A DNA stretch of 64,000 bases from Luteimonas suaedae (GCF_008312895.1 NZ_VSSP01000007.1:124001-188000), one strand, 5' to 3'. Shown: positions 35,279-44,775, numbered from the stretch's first letter. The notes: generated by a model from the letters alone, not told the origin. Numbers and translations: made by a program.

Positions 35279-36427
35279 TCATGGCGATTCGCCGAAGTAG
35301 CGGGTCCTGAGCTCCTCGATCAGGCCGCTTCGATGCGCACCGACCAGCTCCACGGTGAGCGGTCGCGTCAATTCACTGTGGCGGGACAACCCGAATCCGT
35401 ACTTGTCCGGCTCGAAGATGGCGCCCACCACCGCGACCGGCCGGTCCGGATTGCCATGGGCGAAATACTCGAGCACGGGCGCGTCGCCGACGATGGCGTC
35501 GATCCGGCCGTCGACCAGGGCGTCGACGGCTTCCTCGATGTGCGCATAGCTGCGGGCTTCCAGCCCGGCTTGACGCGCATATTCCTCGGCCACGCTGCCG
35601 GTCCTGACCCCGACCGGACGCCCGGACAGGTCGGCGACGCTGTTGATCTGGTTGGTCAATGACAGGGTGGTCATCACGCTGGTCACCGACGAGGTGACGT
35701 AGGCCAGCACCGCGATGCCGCAGATCAGCCAGAGACCCTGCCAGATCCGGCCGATCCAGCCGAACAGGTTCTTGCGCGACGGCGACTTGCCCGAGGTGGT
35801 GATCGACATGACGGTGTAGAAGCTCTCGGCAACGCCGTCGCGCCAGCTGCGCGGAAATTCCTTGTCGAAATGCCGGTCGAACAAGGTCACCAGGATCGTG
35901 GCGGCGACGATGACCAGGGCGATCCAGGCATACGCCCGCAGGTGGCCCGACTGGTTCAGTCCCGCGATCAGGCCCCGGAAACCCACGCGACGTTCATTGC
36001 CGACCATGATCCTGAGACCGGCATCGAACCAGGGATGGGTGAAATCGATGCGTTCCACCCGGCTCCGGGTGATGGTCAGGTTGGTCACCGCGACATCGAC
36101 CTCTCCGCGGGCCGTGGCATCGACCAGTTCCCGGTACGTCTCCATCTCCACATAGCGGGCCTGCAGGCGGAGCCGCCCGGCCAGCTCATCCCACAGGTCG
36201 ATCGCCATGCCGGTGTAGCGGTCGTCCCGCTTCATCACGAATGGAGGACTGACGTACACCCCGACCGTCAGCTCCCTGGGCGCTGCAGTGGCCTCAGCCG
36301 CATCGGCAGCGTCATTTTGTGCCTTGGCCGCGTTGGCCGCGCCCGTGCCCGCAGCCACGAGCAGCACGGCCAGGATCGCAAGGCATGCCGCGCGCGGGAA
36401 CCCGTGTTTCATGGGATCGATTCCCAT
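35279..36427 (-). CDS. Ionotropic glutamate receptor-like channel (ligand-binding domain with two-helix pore)
   Basis: A 382-residue protein with a signal peptide, then periplasmic binding-protein lobe 1 (about 52-150: TVGVYVSPPFVMKRDDRYTG, DVAVTNLTITRSRVERIDFT), a membrane helix (about 165-185), a pore-loop region (about 195-220), a second membrane helix (about 230-255) and lobe 2 (about 265-375). This is the GluR0 layout of bacterial glutamate-gated K+ channels. The filter reads ITTSGKSP instead of a TVGYG-like sequence, so ion selectivity is probably different. ATG at 36412 (MKHGF) is an alternative start. Confidence 0.82.
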   Translation of the reverse strand: MGIDPMKHGFPRAACLAILAVLLVAAGTGAANAAKAQNDAADAAEATAAPRELTVGVYVSPPFVMKRDDRYTGMAIDLWDELAGRLRLQARYVEMETYRELVDATARGEVDVAVTNLTITRSRVERIDFTHPWFDAGLRIMVGNERRVGFRGLIAGLNQSGHLRAYAWIALVIVAATILVTLFDRHFDKEFPRSWRDGVAESFYTVMSITTSGKSPSRKNLFGWIGRIWQGLWLICGIAVLAYVTSSVTSVMTTLSLTNQINSVADLSGRPVGVRTGSVAEEYARQAGLEARSYAHIEEAVDALVDGRIDAIVGDAPVLEYFAHGNPDRPVAVVGAIFEPDKYGFGLSRHSELTRPLTVELVGAHRSGLIEELRTRYFGESP

Positions 36428-36442
36428 TGTTCGGGTGGCGGT

Positions 36443-37603
36443 CTACCGATTCGAGAATCGCGCACTGCAGGCATTGCTGACCCAGATACCGCGGCGTGGC
36501 AGATAGTCCCATGTCCGGCCCTCGCGGCACAGACCGGAAGAAAACTCCTGGGCCAGCCGGGGCCGGCCGTTGCGGTCGTCCCATTCACACCAGCTGATCG
36601 CGCCAGCGCTGCTGGTGCACTGGACGCTGTACTCGGGCCGTGCCGAGCCGGCCACGCCGAACCGTGCGTGACAACCCCGGTTCACCCACAGCCGGTCGCC
36701 GACGTAGCCCCAGCCCAACCCTTCGTCACACGGATTCTGCGACAGTTGCTCGACCAGCACGGGGCGGCCCCGGCGGCTGTCCCAGGCACAGCTGTAGGGA
36801 CGCCCGTCCGTGCTCGAGCAGGTCACCGTGTAGCCGTCGACCGGCGGCGGGGTGGGACGGTGCGGCGGAGCGCTGCCGGGGATCCGGGTGAACTCGCCAC
36901 GGCAGCCCGCATCGACCCAGACCCGGCCCGGCGATTGCCCCCAGGTGCGGCCTTCGATGCAGGCCGTGGACGAAAGCTGGCGCGTCAGCAGCGCCTGGCC
37001 GCGAAAGCCGGTCCGGCACTCCTGGCGGCGGCCACGCGGGCTTTCGCAGCGGACGGTCTCGCTGGCGGCCATGGCTTCCACGAAGCGTGCGCGGCAGCCC
37101 TGGTCGACCCAGACCAGACCCGGACGCACGCCCCAGTTCACGCCTTCGCTGCAGCGGATCGAGGACAGGTTCTGCGACAGGGCCGCGTTGGTCCAGCCCG
37201 TGCGGCATTCGGCATAGCCGCCGCGCTCGCTTCCGCAGACGATGCTCGGCTCGGGGCCGCCCTCGCCGCCATGGCCGTCGCCGAGGGAGCGGGCGATGTC
37301 CTGCTTGATGCGGCTGAAGGTCCAGTCGGAGCGGTTGACCTGATCCAGATAGAAGCGCAACTGGTCGCTGGGGATCGAACCTCCCCCCGACTGTTCGCTG
37401 TATTCCAGACGAATGACCCGGGTCTGGTCCGGCACGGAAAGCGTCCGCAGGTCCTCCGGCGCATAGGCCCGCTGCTGGGCATGCAGGCTCGGCACGGCCA
37501 TGGCGGCCCACAGCAGCGCCGGAAGCGCGATCCACCACGCTCGGCCATGCGTACGGGCCGGCTCCGGCATGGGGCGGCTTCCGGACGTCCTGCCCGTGCG
37601 CAT
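36443..37603 (-). CDS. Exported protein with four DUF3011 repeats
   Basis: A 386-residue secreted or periplasmic protein. The signal peptide ends near LHAQQ (about 44). Four DUF3011 units of about 55 residues lie at about 120-174, 182-238, 258-315 and 325-384; each has about four Cys and the pattern C-x(10-17)-C-EG-x-W-G with WV-x-GCRA-x-F. DUF3011 domains are small, disulfide-rich and of unknown function. The frame is open upstream to 37771, but the ATG at 37601-37603 has a GGAG site and starts the signal. It follows the lipoprotein gene by 16 bases. Confidence 0.82.
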   Translation of the reverse strand: MRTGRTSGSRPMPEPARTHGRAWWIALPALLWAAMAVPSLHAQQRAYAPEDLRTLSVPDQTRVIRLEYSEQSGGGSIPSDQLRFYLDQVNRSDWTFSRIKQDIARSLGDGHGGEGGPEPSIVCGSERGGYAECRTGWTNAALSQNLSSIRCSEGVNWGVRPGLVWVDQGCRARFVEAMAASETVRCESPRGRRQECRTGFRGQALLTRQLSSTACIEGRTWGQSPGRVWVDAGCRGEFTRIPGSAPPHRPTPPPVDGYTVTCSSTDGRPYSCAWDSRRGRPVLVEQLSQNPCDEGLGWGYVGDRLWVNRGCHARFGVAGSARPEYSVQCTSSAGAISWCEWDDRNGRPRLAQEFSSGLCREGRTWDYLPRRGIWVSNACSARFSNR

Positions 37604-37619
37604 GGCATCGGTCTCCGTT

Positions 37620-37973
37620 TCAGTGCCCGCCATGCCCCTGCAGGGCGAGGTACTGGATGATGAAGTCCTGCTCGTAGCGGTGGCCCGGGTATTCCGCATC
37701 GACCCAGGTCCTGAACTCGGCTTCGCCGTCCTGGCCCCGATACAGACGGTGCAGGCGTTCGGTGAAGGCATTCACCTGCGGAGGGGTGTCCAGCGGAATC
37801 CGCCGGTACTTGGGATCGCGTTCGGCGGCGTCGCCCAATGAGACGACCCAATTCAGGAACTCGGTGTCCTGTGCCACTGCCCTGGAAGGGCCGGTCGCGG
37901 CGGCTTGCGGCGAAGCGCAGGCGCTCATCGCCAGGACCAGCGCGATCGCCAGGACAACAGCGGAGGATTTCAT
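37620..37973 (-). CDS. Small predicted lipoprotein, unknown function
   Basis: A 117-residue lipoprotein: signal MKSSAVVLAIALVLAMSACA with probable lipidated Cys19. The mature part is acidic with motifs EFLNWVVSLGDAAERDP and FRTWVDAEYPGHRYEQDFII. I do not recognise the family. A GAGG site lies nine bases before the ATG at 37971-37973. It leads into the four-DUF3011 gene, 16 bases further on. Confidence 0.72.
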   Translation of the reverse strand: MKSSAVVLAIALVLAMSACASPQAAATGPSRAVAQDTEFLNWVVSLGDAAERDPKYRRIPLDTPPQVNAFTERLHRLYRGQDGEAEFRTWVDAEYPGHRYEQDFIIQYLALQGHGGH

Positions 37974-38166
37974 CGTGTCACGCCTCATGTCGTGTAGGGA
38001 GGGCGGATCCGCGCTTGCGGCAGCGGCAGTCGATTTCCTGCCGCCGATGCTGCCGCAGACGGTCACCGGTCGGGGTCATGGGTGTTATCGGAAATTGGCC
38101 GCGTGACAGGACATCGCCAGCCCCAGGGGAGCTTTCGAACCTGTCCGGAGGTCCGCTGGCGCCGCG

Positions 38167-41043
38167 TCACGGTCGCGGCCCGGATCCGTCGACCGCGGCG
38201 GTCTGCTCCAGTGCCGCGAGCCGACGCTCGGCCGTGGTCACCCAGCCCTGGTGGCCGACGTGCTCCGCGGCTTCACGGGCATGCCGGAATGCCGCTGCTG
38301 CCTCGTCGAACCGCTGCTGGTCCTGCAGCCAGCCCCCTTTCACCAGCCAGGCGGTATGCAAGATGGCGATGGCATAGAGGGTGTCGAACCTGGCGGCATC
38401 GGCGATCAGCCGATCCAGGGCGGGCTCCATCGTCTCGGGATCGGTGTCGTCGTCGCCGGCCAGGAGCGAAGCCTCGGACAGCCGCAGCGCCAGCATTTCC
38501 TGGCTGTCCGCACCGTACTGCCACACTGTGTCCTCCCGTGCCCGCAGCAGTTGCCGACGCGCCTTCTCGTTCTCGCCAACGCTCCTGAGCAGATCGGCAA
38601 AGGCGATACGATTGGTCGCGTCCACCGTGCCGTGTGCCCGTTCGGCATCCGCGATGGCGTCGCCCAGTGTGTCGATCGCTTTTTCTCGCATCGCCTCGTC
38701 GCCGGTCATCGACGCACGCGACCAGTACAGGTTGGCGAGCAGGGAGCGGGCATGCAGGGTGAGTTCGTGGGCCGGCCCGTTGTGTGCCTCGTAGATCGCC
38801 CGCGCCTTTTCCGTCAGGGCGATGGCTTCGTCGACCCGTCCGGCATGGATCTCGACGAAGGCGCGGCCGATGTCGATCCGCGCCGTGGCCGGGTGGTCTT
38901 TCCCGAGCGGCGTCTCGACCAGGTCGCGTGCCTGTTGCAGCGATGTCCGTGCCGAGTCGTAGTCGGAATTGAGGCCCTGCATGAAGGCCAGCTCGGTCCA
39001 TGCCTGGCCGGTCTGGATGTGCTGGCTGCCGAGCGTGCGCTGACGACTGGCGAGCAGCTGCTCCGCCATTTCCAGCGCCCGCGCTTCGCGCCCCGGTTTG
39101 CGTGAAGCGCGCACGGTGCGTATGAGCGACTCGCGGGCATCGTCGGCGGTAACCGGGTCGCTCTGCCCGGCCAGTTCGATCGCCTGCAGCAGCTCGGCCT
39201 CGGATTCGGCCAGCCGCATGCGCCAGCGATACCAGGTCCCGCGCTGGATCAAAAGTTGCGCCAGGACCGGGTCGCCGATCGAGGGCGACAGCTTGCGGGC
39301 TTCGGCCATGGCCCGCGCCAGGGCCTGGAACGCGAGTTTCGATCGCCCCTGTCCGGACTGCGCAATCGCGAGCTGGTCCTGCAGGCGTACCCAGGCGAGC
39401 CGATGCGGGTCGGTCAGGCGCAGCGACAGCGCGGCCAGCCCTTGCCGCGTGGTGCGCTCGGCCTCTGCATGCCGAGCCTGCAAGTTCTGGATCCGGGCCA
39501 GCGTCGCAAGGTTGAAGGCGGTCTGCAATGCGTCCCGGCCGCTGTGCTCCAGGGCCTCGCGCGCCAGTGCCTCGGCACGCGGATAGTCGCCGGTCAGGGC
39601 GCGGCTCCGGGCCAACAGGGACAGGCCGCGCGCCAGCACCTGCGGGCTTCCGGCCTCTCCTTCCCGCGCCTGCTCCCGCAGGGTGCGTTCGGCATGGTCC
39701 AGCAGCTCGGTCGCCTGCATCGACATGTCGCCCAATCCGGAAAGCGTCGCCATGCCGAGGGTGTTTTCCAGCAACTGGTTCACCCGGTGGGTCACCACCG
39801 ATTCGCTCCGTGCGCGCTGGCTCTGCCAGCCCCAAAACGCCGCCGCGACCGCCGCAACGATGACGGCGGCCGCGACCAGGATCGAGAGGTCGCGGTTGCG
39901 TCGGACGAAGCAGCCGAAGCGATAGCGCACCCCCCGCCCGTGGGTGGCGACGGGCCGCGTGGCCAGCCAGGCGCGCAGATCGGCCTGCAACGACTCGACG
40001 TCCGGATAGCGGGCTTCCGGATCGGTCGCTACGCAGCGCAGGACGATCGTGTCCAGTTCACCTTTCAGCTGGCTGGACAGCTCGTGCTGTCCGCGGGCGC
40101 CGCGGGCGGTGACCTCGTTGTCGGTGATGCCTTCGGCCAACCGACTGGGAGGCATGGGGACATGCCGGATCGCGGCAGGCTTGGCCGGCAGGCGGGCACA
40201 GAGCAGCTGGCACAGGACGACGCCGAGGGCATAGATGTCGGTCGTGAATCCCGGGCTTTCTCCCTTCTTCAGCTCCGGAGGCGTGTAGCCCGCCGTCATT
40301 GCCAGCGACTTGTAGTCCCCGACGCTGGCATCGACCAGCGAGCTCGACAGCCCGAAATCAAGCAGGCGCGGCCGACCCTCCGGTGTCACCAGCATGTTCG
40401 AAGGCTTCACATCCTGGTGCAGCGTGCCGCGTGCATGCGCATAGGCAATGGCATCGCAGGCATCGATGAACAGCTCGACCCGCTTCCGGATCGCCAGTCG
40501 ATGATGATCGCACCACGCGGTGATCGGTTCGCCATCGACCCACTGCATCACGAACCAGGGATAGCCTTCATCGTCGATGCCGCCGTCCAGCAGCGGCACG
40601 ATGTCGGGATGATTGAGCTGGGCCAGCACGTCGCGTTCGTTGAGCAACGCGCTGACCAGCCTGGGCGATGAAATATCCGCACGGACGTACTTCAGGGCGG
40701 CGACCTGCTGGTACTGGCCGTCGATGCGCTCCACCTGGTAGACGGTGCCCATGCCGCCGCTGGCGATGGTATCCACGATCCGCCAGTTCCCGACCTCCTG
40801 ACCGATGCGCTTGTCGGGAGCCGGGGGGGCCTCGTGGTCCGAGAGCAGCGGGGCGAGTGCATCCAACGACCAACGGTCCAGCCGCGTGTCGATACTGGCA
40901 TCGGCCCGCAGGAGCGCGGCGAGCGCGCCGTGCAGTTGCGGATCGGCGTGCTCGAGCTCGGCCAGGCGCAGGCGGCGCTCTTTCTCCGGCATGCCGACGT
41001 AGCGATCGAAAAGCAGGAGGGCGCGAATCTCGGGGCTGGTCAT
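38167..41043 (-). CDS. Transmembrane Ser/Thr protein kinase with TPR-like tail, ECF-associated type
   Basis: A 958-residue kinase. Residues 1-70 are the helical region common to ECF-linked kinases. The kinase domain spans about 85-350: glycine loop ASGGMGTVYQVE, Lys118, catalytic loop HQDVKPSNML (Gln replaces the usual Arg of HRD), DFG at 229-231 and GYTPPE. A membrane helix at about 386-405 is followed by ~550 residues of TPR-like helical repeats, probably periplasmic. The open frame extends upstream to 41526, but the ATG at 41041-41043 has an AAGG site and begins the family pattern. It probably signals to the ECF sigma gene at 48767. Confidence 0.88.
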   Translation of the reverse strand: MTSPEIRALLLFDRYVGMPEKERRLRLAELEHADPQLHGALAALLRADASIDTRLDRWSLDALAPLLSDHEAPPAPDKRIGQEVGNWRIVDTIASGGMGTVYQVERIDGQYQQVAALKYVRADISSPRLVSALLNERDVLAQLNHPDIVPLLDGGIDDEGYPWFVMQWVDGEPITAWCDHHRLAIRKRVELFIDACDAIAYAHARGTLHQDVKPSNMLVTPEGRPRLLDFGLSSSLVDASVGDYKSLAMTAGYTPPELKKGESPGFTTDIYALGVVLCQLLCARLPAKPAAIRHVPMPPSRLAEGITDNEVTARGARGQHELSSQLKGELDTIVLRCVATDPEARYPDVESLQADLRAWLATRPVATHGRGVRYRFGCFVRRNRDLSILVAAAVIVAAVAAAFWGWQSQRARSESVVTHRVNQLLENTLGMATLSGLGDMSMQATELLDHAERTLREQAREGEAGSPQVLARGLSLLARSRALTGDYPRAEALAREALEHSGRDALQTAFNLATLARIQNLQARHAEAERTTRQGLAALSLRLTDPHRLAWVRLQDQLAIAQSGQGRSKLAFQALARAMAEARKLSPSIGDPVLAQLLIQRGTWYRWRMRLAESEAELLQAIELAGQSDPVTADDARESLIRTVRASRKPGREARALEMAEQLLASRQRTLGSQHIQTGQAWTELAFMQGLNSDYDSARTSLQQARDLVETPLGKDHPATARIDIGRAFVEIHAGRVDEAIALTEKARAIYEAHNGPAHELTLHARSLLANLYWSRASMTGDEAMREKAIDTLGDAIADAERAHGTVDATNRIAFADLLRSVGENEKARRQLLRAREDTVWQYGADSQEMLALRLSEASLLAGDDDTDPETMEPALDRLIADAARFDTLYAIAILHTAWLVKGGWLQDQQRFDEAAAAFRHAREAAEHVGHQGWVTTAERRLAALEQTAAVDGSGPRP

Positions 41044-41218
41044 GGTGCCTTCTATGGCAGAACGATAGGATGACCGGAAGGCGGTGCCGGGTCCGTATTC
41101 CTGCATGGGTCGGCGCTGTGCTTGCCGTGCCGCCCATGTTGCCGATGATGTCCGTGCACTGCGATGGACCAGTTCCCAAAAGCCGGATGGCGCCCGGACG
41201 GACGTTTCAAGCCAGTCT

Positions 41219-42166
41219 TCATTCGTCCGGCAGCAGCTTGCAGCCGAGGCGGATCGGAGAACGGGTGGCAATGGCCAGACTGTCTTCGTACAAGTCGCAG
41301 TCGAGGATGTTGTCCTCGGAAGAACGGCGGCCGGAAAGAACGTTGATGTTGACCCGCGGGCCACCGGAAATGAGCCGCACGCGGTCGCGCTTGAACTGGC
41401 TTCCGTCAAAGACGGCCTGATGGCTCCCGGGCGCAAGCTCGGGTGACGCGGAGCCCAGGTCCACCATGCCCAGGTCGTCCGCCATGTCCCTGGCGGCAGG
41501 CGTCGCAAACCCGAAGTAGGAAACATAGACCACGATGGTCTCGGTGTCCTTGTGCAACCGCCTGGCGGCGGCGTCGGAAAGCTCGATGTCCACGGTCAGC
41601 GGAAACTCGACGGCGTCCTTGGCCGCTTCCTGGATCCGGGATATCGAGACCCGCGGCGTCTGGCACGCCTCGTCCTCGCACCTGCCGCTGAGCCAGACTT
41701 CGCCGTCGCCGAACATCACGCCCTGGGTGTTGACCAAGACGTCCGAGAACTTCTGCGTGGTGATCGTCGAGGCAATGGCAGGGGTGATGATCCGGTCGTA
41801 TTCCTGTACGAACTGATCGGCGTTCATGACGACCCTCCGGCCGTCTACCGAAATACTCAGCGGGAAGTCGACCAGCCGGGATACGGCGGCCTTGTCACCC
41901 GCGGCCACAGCTGTCTGCAGCGCGGTGAAGGCCGACCTGTATTCCTCCGCACTGCCGAACAACGTCTCGATCTGGGCGACGACGTCGCGGCCCTCCTCCG
42001 CCGGTTCCACCGCGTCCGCGGGCTCTGCGCCGGCCGGCGTCTTGCGGATTTCCGCGTCCTGTCCGCCCGTCTGCACCAAGGCGTCCGGGTCCGTGCCCGG
42101 GCGACCACCGCATGCCGATAACCAGAGTATTGCCCCCAGCAAGACCAACGTGGCTTTGATTTTCAT
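41219..42166 (-). CDS. Predicted lipoprotein, longer paralogue of the gene at 42287
   Basis: A 315-residue lipoprotein with signal MKIKATLVLLGAILWLSACG, Cys19 lipidated. Residues about 65-180 share a block with the 42287 protein: QFVQEYDRIITPA and the ligand-like motif CEDEAC versus CEDDAC. Residues about 185-315 form an extra domain ending in a Cys-containing stretch (ILDCDLYEDSLAIATRSPIR, then LGCKLLP). No family is recognised. GGGGAGG stands nine bases before the ATG. Confidence 0.75.
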   Translation of the reverse strand: MKIKATLVLLGAILWLSACGGRPGTDPDALVQTGGQDAEIRKTPAGAEPADAVEPAEEGRDVVAQIETLFGSAEEYRSAFTALQTAVAAGDKAAVSRLVDFPLSISVDGRRVVMNADQFVQEYDRIITPAIASTITTQKFSDVLVNTQGVMFGDGEVWLSGRCEDEACQTPRVSISRIQEAAKDAVEFPLTVDIELSDAAARRLHKDTETIVVYVSYFGFATPAARDMADDLGMVDLGSASPELAPGSHQAVFDGSQFKRDRVRLISGGPRVNINVLSGRRSSEDNILDCDLYEDSLAIATRSPIRLGCKLLPDE

Positions 42167-42286
42167 GTCGTGGTCCTCCCCCGCCTTGCAGACTGTCGTG
42201 CAGCAGCAACTCGTTGCCGCCAGTCATCGTCGTTCCCCCCGCGCGCTTCATCCGCTGGCCTTCCCCGGAGTTTCCGGGCCGCCTGT

Positions 42287-42862
42287 CTAGCCGTCGAGAT
42301 CGCTCGTGTCCTGGAGCGCGGTGACCATGATCGATTGCTTTTCGCAGGCGTCGTCCTCGCAGATGCCGGTCAGCCAGACCTGGCCATTGCCAAACATGAG
42401 GCCGTTCTTGTTGACCATCAGGTCGGCGAACTTCTGCCGGGCAATCGCATTGGAGACAGCCGGGGTGATGATCCTGTCGTATTCCTGCACGAACTGATCG
42501 GCGTCCCTGATGGTCCGTTTTCCGTCGACGGCGCCTTCCAGCGGATACAGCACCATCTGCGACACGGCATCCTTGTCGCCTGCAGCCACGGCCTTCTGCA
42601 AGGCCAGGAAGGCCGCTCTGTAGTCATCCACATTGCCGCCGAGTATCGATTCGATGTCCGCTGCGACCGAGGCGTCGTCTTCGCCAGGCGCCGCAGGTGC
42701 GTCCACCGCCCCGTCATTGCCTGCACCATCGGTGCCGTCGGCGGCGGCGGCGGCTTGCGTTTCGGCCGCCGGTGCCGACGCTTCCGGCGCGGCGTCGGAA
42801 GATCCGCCGCATGCGGACAGCAGCAACACGCCAATGAAGATGATCGAGTTTCCGGTGTTCAT
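42287..42862 (-). CDS. Predicted lipoprotein, paralogue of the gene at 41219
   Basis: A 191-residue lipoprotein: signal ending in LLLSACGG, Cys18 lipidated, followed by a long Ala/Asp-rich linker (about 20-65). The C-terminal domain (about 68-185) shares QFVQEYDRIITPA, QKFADLMVNKNGLMFGNGQV and CEDDAC with the longer neighbour. The genes probably arose by duplication. Unknown function. GGGGAGG precedes the ATG. Confidence 0.75.
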   Translation of the reverse strand: MNTGNSIIFIGVLLLSACGGSSDAAPEASAPAAETQAAAAADGTDGAGNDGAVDAPAAPGEDDASVAADIESILGGNVDDYRAAFLALQKAVAAGDKDAVSQMVLYPLEGAVDGKRTIRDADQFVQEYDRIITPAVSNAIARQKFADLMVNKNGLMFGNGQVWLTGICEDDACEKQSIMVTALQDTSDLDG

Positions 42863-42916
42863 CCAGACCTCCCCGCGTTCCAGGTCGCTATGACAGATGC
42901 GTGCGCAACACTTGCG

Positions 42917-43429
42917 TCAGCTGATGACCGTCTCGGCAAAGCACGCCGCGAAATCAGCCGGGGCACCGAGTCCCGCCGCCCATTCGATCAATCCCTGCCT
43001 GTCGTCTTCCTCAGCCATCCCTGCCCAGACGCCCTTGAACTGCAGCCGGCCATCGGCGGACTCGAACACGAACCAACCAGGGTCCGCGATCGGCGTGGCT
43101 GCAAACACGGCGCTCCACGTGCCGATCCCCATGAAGCGGACCACTTCCACCTCCGTGGGCTTCACCTCGGCGTTCATCGCATCGACAACGAGCTTGGGGT
43201 ATTGCTTGTGATGTGCGTCAGCGAGTTCCATGTCGGCGCCGGTGCAAAGCGGCGCATCGCCCGCGGCGGCAGCGGCGAATGGATCCGCCACGGCCCCGGT
43301 CGAGGGCGCGGCAGCGTCCGGTGCATCGGCCACCGGCGCCGATGCTTCCGACGCGGTATCGGCCGAACCGCCGCATGCGGACAGCAGCAGCAACATGCCA
43401 ACGATGGCCATCGAATTTACGCTGTTCAT
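42917..43429 (-). CDS. Small predicted lipoprotein, unknown function
   Basis: A 170-residue lipoprotein: the signal ends in GMLLLLSACGG, with the lipidated Cys at about 19. A low-complexity Ala/Asp/Pro linker follows, then a small globular domain containing DAPLCTGADMELADAHHKQY, VVRFMGIGTWSAVFAATPIA and a conserved-looking end (LGAPADFAACFAETVIS). I do not recognise it. The ATG at 43427-43429 has a GAGG site; an earlier ATG at 43438 would leave no room for it. Confidence 0.7.
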   Translation of the reverse strand: MNSVNSMAIVGMLLLLSACGGSADTASEASAPVADAPDAAAPSTGAVADPFAAAAAGDAPLCTGADMELADAHHKQYPKLVVDAMNAEVKPTEVEVVRFMGIGTWSAVFAATPIADPGWFVFESADGRLQFKGVWAGMAEEDDRQGLIEWAAGLGAPADFAACFAETVIS

Positions 43430-43462
43430 CCAGAGCATCCTCGTGTTGTGATCCGTGCGATT

Positions 43463-44008
43463 TCAGTTCGCACCAGGAATTACGCATCCGTCATCGCTAT
43501 CCTCTTCCTTGCCGCAGTTCAGATAGCCTTGGAAGTCATTGACGCGCCTCTGCGTCAGATCTGTCGCGCAGTTGTTGAAGTTCATGGGATAGGCGCTACC
43601 GCCGGACGATCGGGCCGCGGACAGGTTGCATTCCGCATCGCGGAACGCCATCCACTTCCTTTGCGCATCGATGAGCAGCTTCTTCGTATCGTCATCGTCC
43701 TCCAGGCGCGCTTCCATTTCCCGGTACAGCTTGTTCAGCTCGTCATCGACCGGCTTCAGGTCATGCTCGGAACACGCTGTCAGCTCGGCCTGGCTCTGGG
43801 CCTTGCTGTAGCAGTCGTCGTCATCGCTCGCGTTCTGCGTCGTGCTTGCGGGCCGGGCCGGGGCAACTTGCGCGGTGTCGTTGTCGCTGGCGGCTGCGTT
43901 CGGTGTGCCTGCCGAAGATGGCGAGGTGTCCAGGGCGTCATCAACGGGGTCGCCGCAGGCCGACAGCAACAGGAGCACTGCCAGCGCGGTTGCCTGTCTG
44001 ATCTGCAT
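43463..44008 (-). CDS. LprI-like lipoprotein (DUF1311)
   Basis: A 181-residue lipoprotein: signal MQIRQATALAVLLLLSACGD, Cys18 lipidated, then a disordered linker. Residues about 65-170 match the LprI/DUF1311 domain: DCYSKAQSQAELTACSEHDL, LYREMEARLEDDDDTKKLLI, and AQRKWMAFRDAECNLSAA. Proteins of this type include lysozyme-inhibitor-like lipoproteins. AAGGAG lies six bases before the ATG at 44006-44008. Confidence 0.85.
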   Translation of the reverse strand: MQIRQATALAVLLLLSACGDPVDDALDTSPSSAGTPNAAASDNDTAQVAPARPASTTQNASDDDDCYSKAQSQAELTACSEHDLKPVDDELNKLYREMEARLEDDDDTKKLLIDAQRKWMAFRDAECNLSAARSSGGSAYPMNFNNCATDLTQRRVNDFQGYLNCGKEEDSDDGCVIPGAN

Positions 44009-44067
44009 TTCGGTCTCCTTGTCGCAGATGCTGCGGATCGCGCACCCGGTGGTCCGGACACGACGGA

Positions 44068-44775
44068 TCAATCGTCCCCATCGTCTTCGTCGCTCGAGAA
44101 CTCCGTCTGGCCCGGCTCTGGCGGGTCGTCCGAGTCGTCGTTGTCCGATGCATCGTCGTCCGAGCCGGGGTCATCCACCTCGCAGCCAATGCCATGGCAG
44201 CCCTGGTAGTTGCCATGGGTGTCGAAGTTCGGATTGCCTTCGCGGTCGTACTGCGGACGATCATCGACGACCTGCTGGTCCGGATCGTCCACCAGGCAAC
44301 CGACGCCGTGGCAGCCGGTGTAGCCGGAGCCGGAGTTGCGGGTGTAATGGTAGCTGTTGGTGGTGCTGTGACGCCGGTCACCGGACTCCGCCGCACCTTC
44401 GATCAGCGCGCCCAGGACCGCGCCCGCCACCACTGCGCCGGCGTCGTGGCCGCGTGGACCGTAGGTCCGCGCGCCGTTGTCGTAGGTCCCGGCCTGGCCG
44501 TGGTGGTAGCCGCCGGCATCGGCGAACACGCCGGAGCAGCCCTGCGACACCCAGATCCGGCGCGTGGCGGGGTTGAAGCCCCAGGAGCGATTGATGATGC
44601 AGGCCGCCTGCGAGCTCTGGTAGACCAGCTGCGGCGCCTCCAGCGGAGCGTAGCACTCGTTGTACTGATAGTTGTGGGACAGGCATTCGACCGTCGTCTC
44701 TGCTGCGGCGGGCGCCGGCAGTCCGATCCAAGCAAGGCTGGCAATGATGGTCAATACGGGGAGTTTCATGTCCAT
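44068..44775 (-). CDS. Exported DUF3011 protein with CHGxGC motifs and acidic tail
   Basis: A 235-residue exported protein. After the signal (MDMKLPVLTIIASLAWIGLP) comes one DUF3011 domain (about 25-85). A Gly/Ala segment (AGAVVAGAVLGALIEGAAES) resembles a glycine-zipper helix. Two copies of a motif YxGCHGxGCxVDDP lie near residues 150 and 200, then a highly acidic end rich in Asp. The next gene (44859) is a shorter paralogue. AGGAG lies seven bases before the ATG at 44773-44775. Function unknown; the motif is reminiscent of a metal or Ca2+ site but this is speculation. Confidence 0.75.
   Translation of the reverse strand: MDMKLPVLTIIASLAWIGLPAPAAAETTVECLSHNYQYNECYAPLEAPQLVYQSSQAACIINRSWGFNPATRRIWVSQGCSGVFADAGGYHHGQAGTYDNGARTYGPRGHDAGAVVAGAVLGALIEGAAESGDRRHSTTNSYHYTRNSGSGYTGCHGVGCLVDDPDQQVVDDRPQYDREGNPNFDTHGNYQGCHGIGCEVDDPGSDDDASDNDDSDDPPEPGQTEFSSDEDDGDD

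Noticed and set aside
41044-41526. Upstream extension of the kinase reading frame
   Set aside because: The frame stays open, but the ATG at 41043 has a ribosome site and starts the pattern typical of these kinases; the upstream part looks non-coding.
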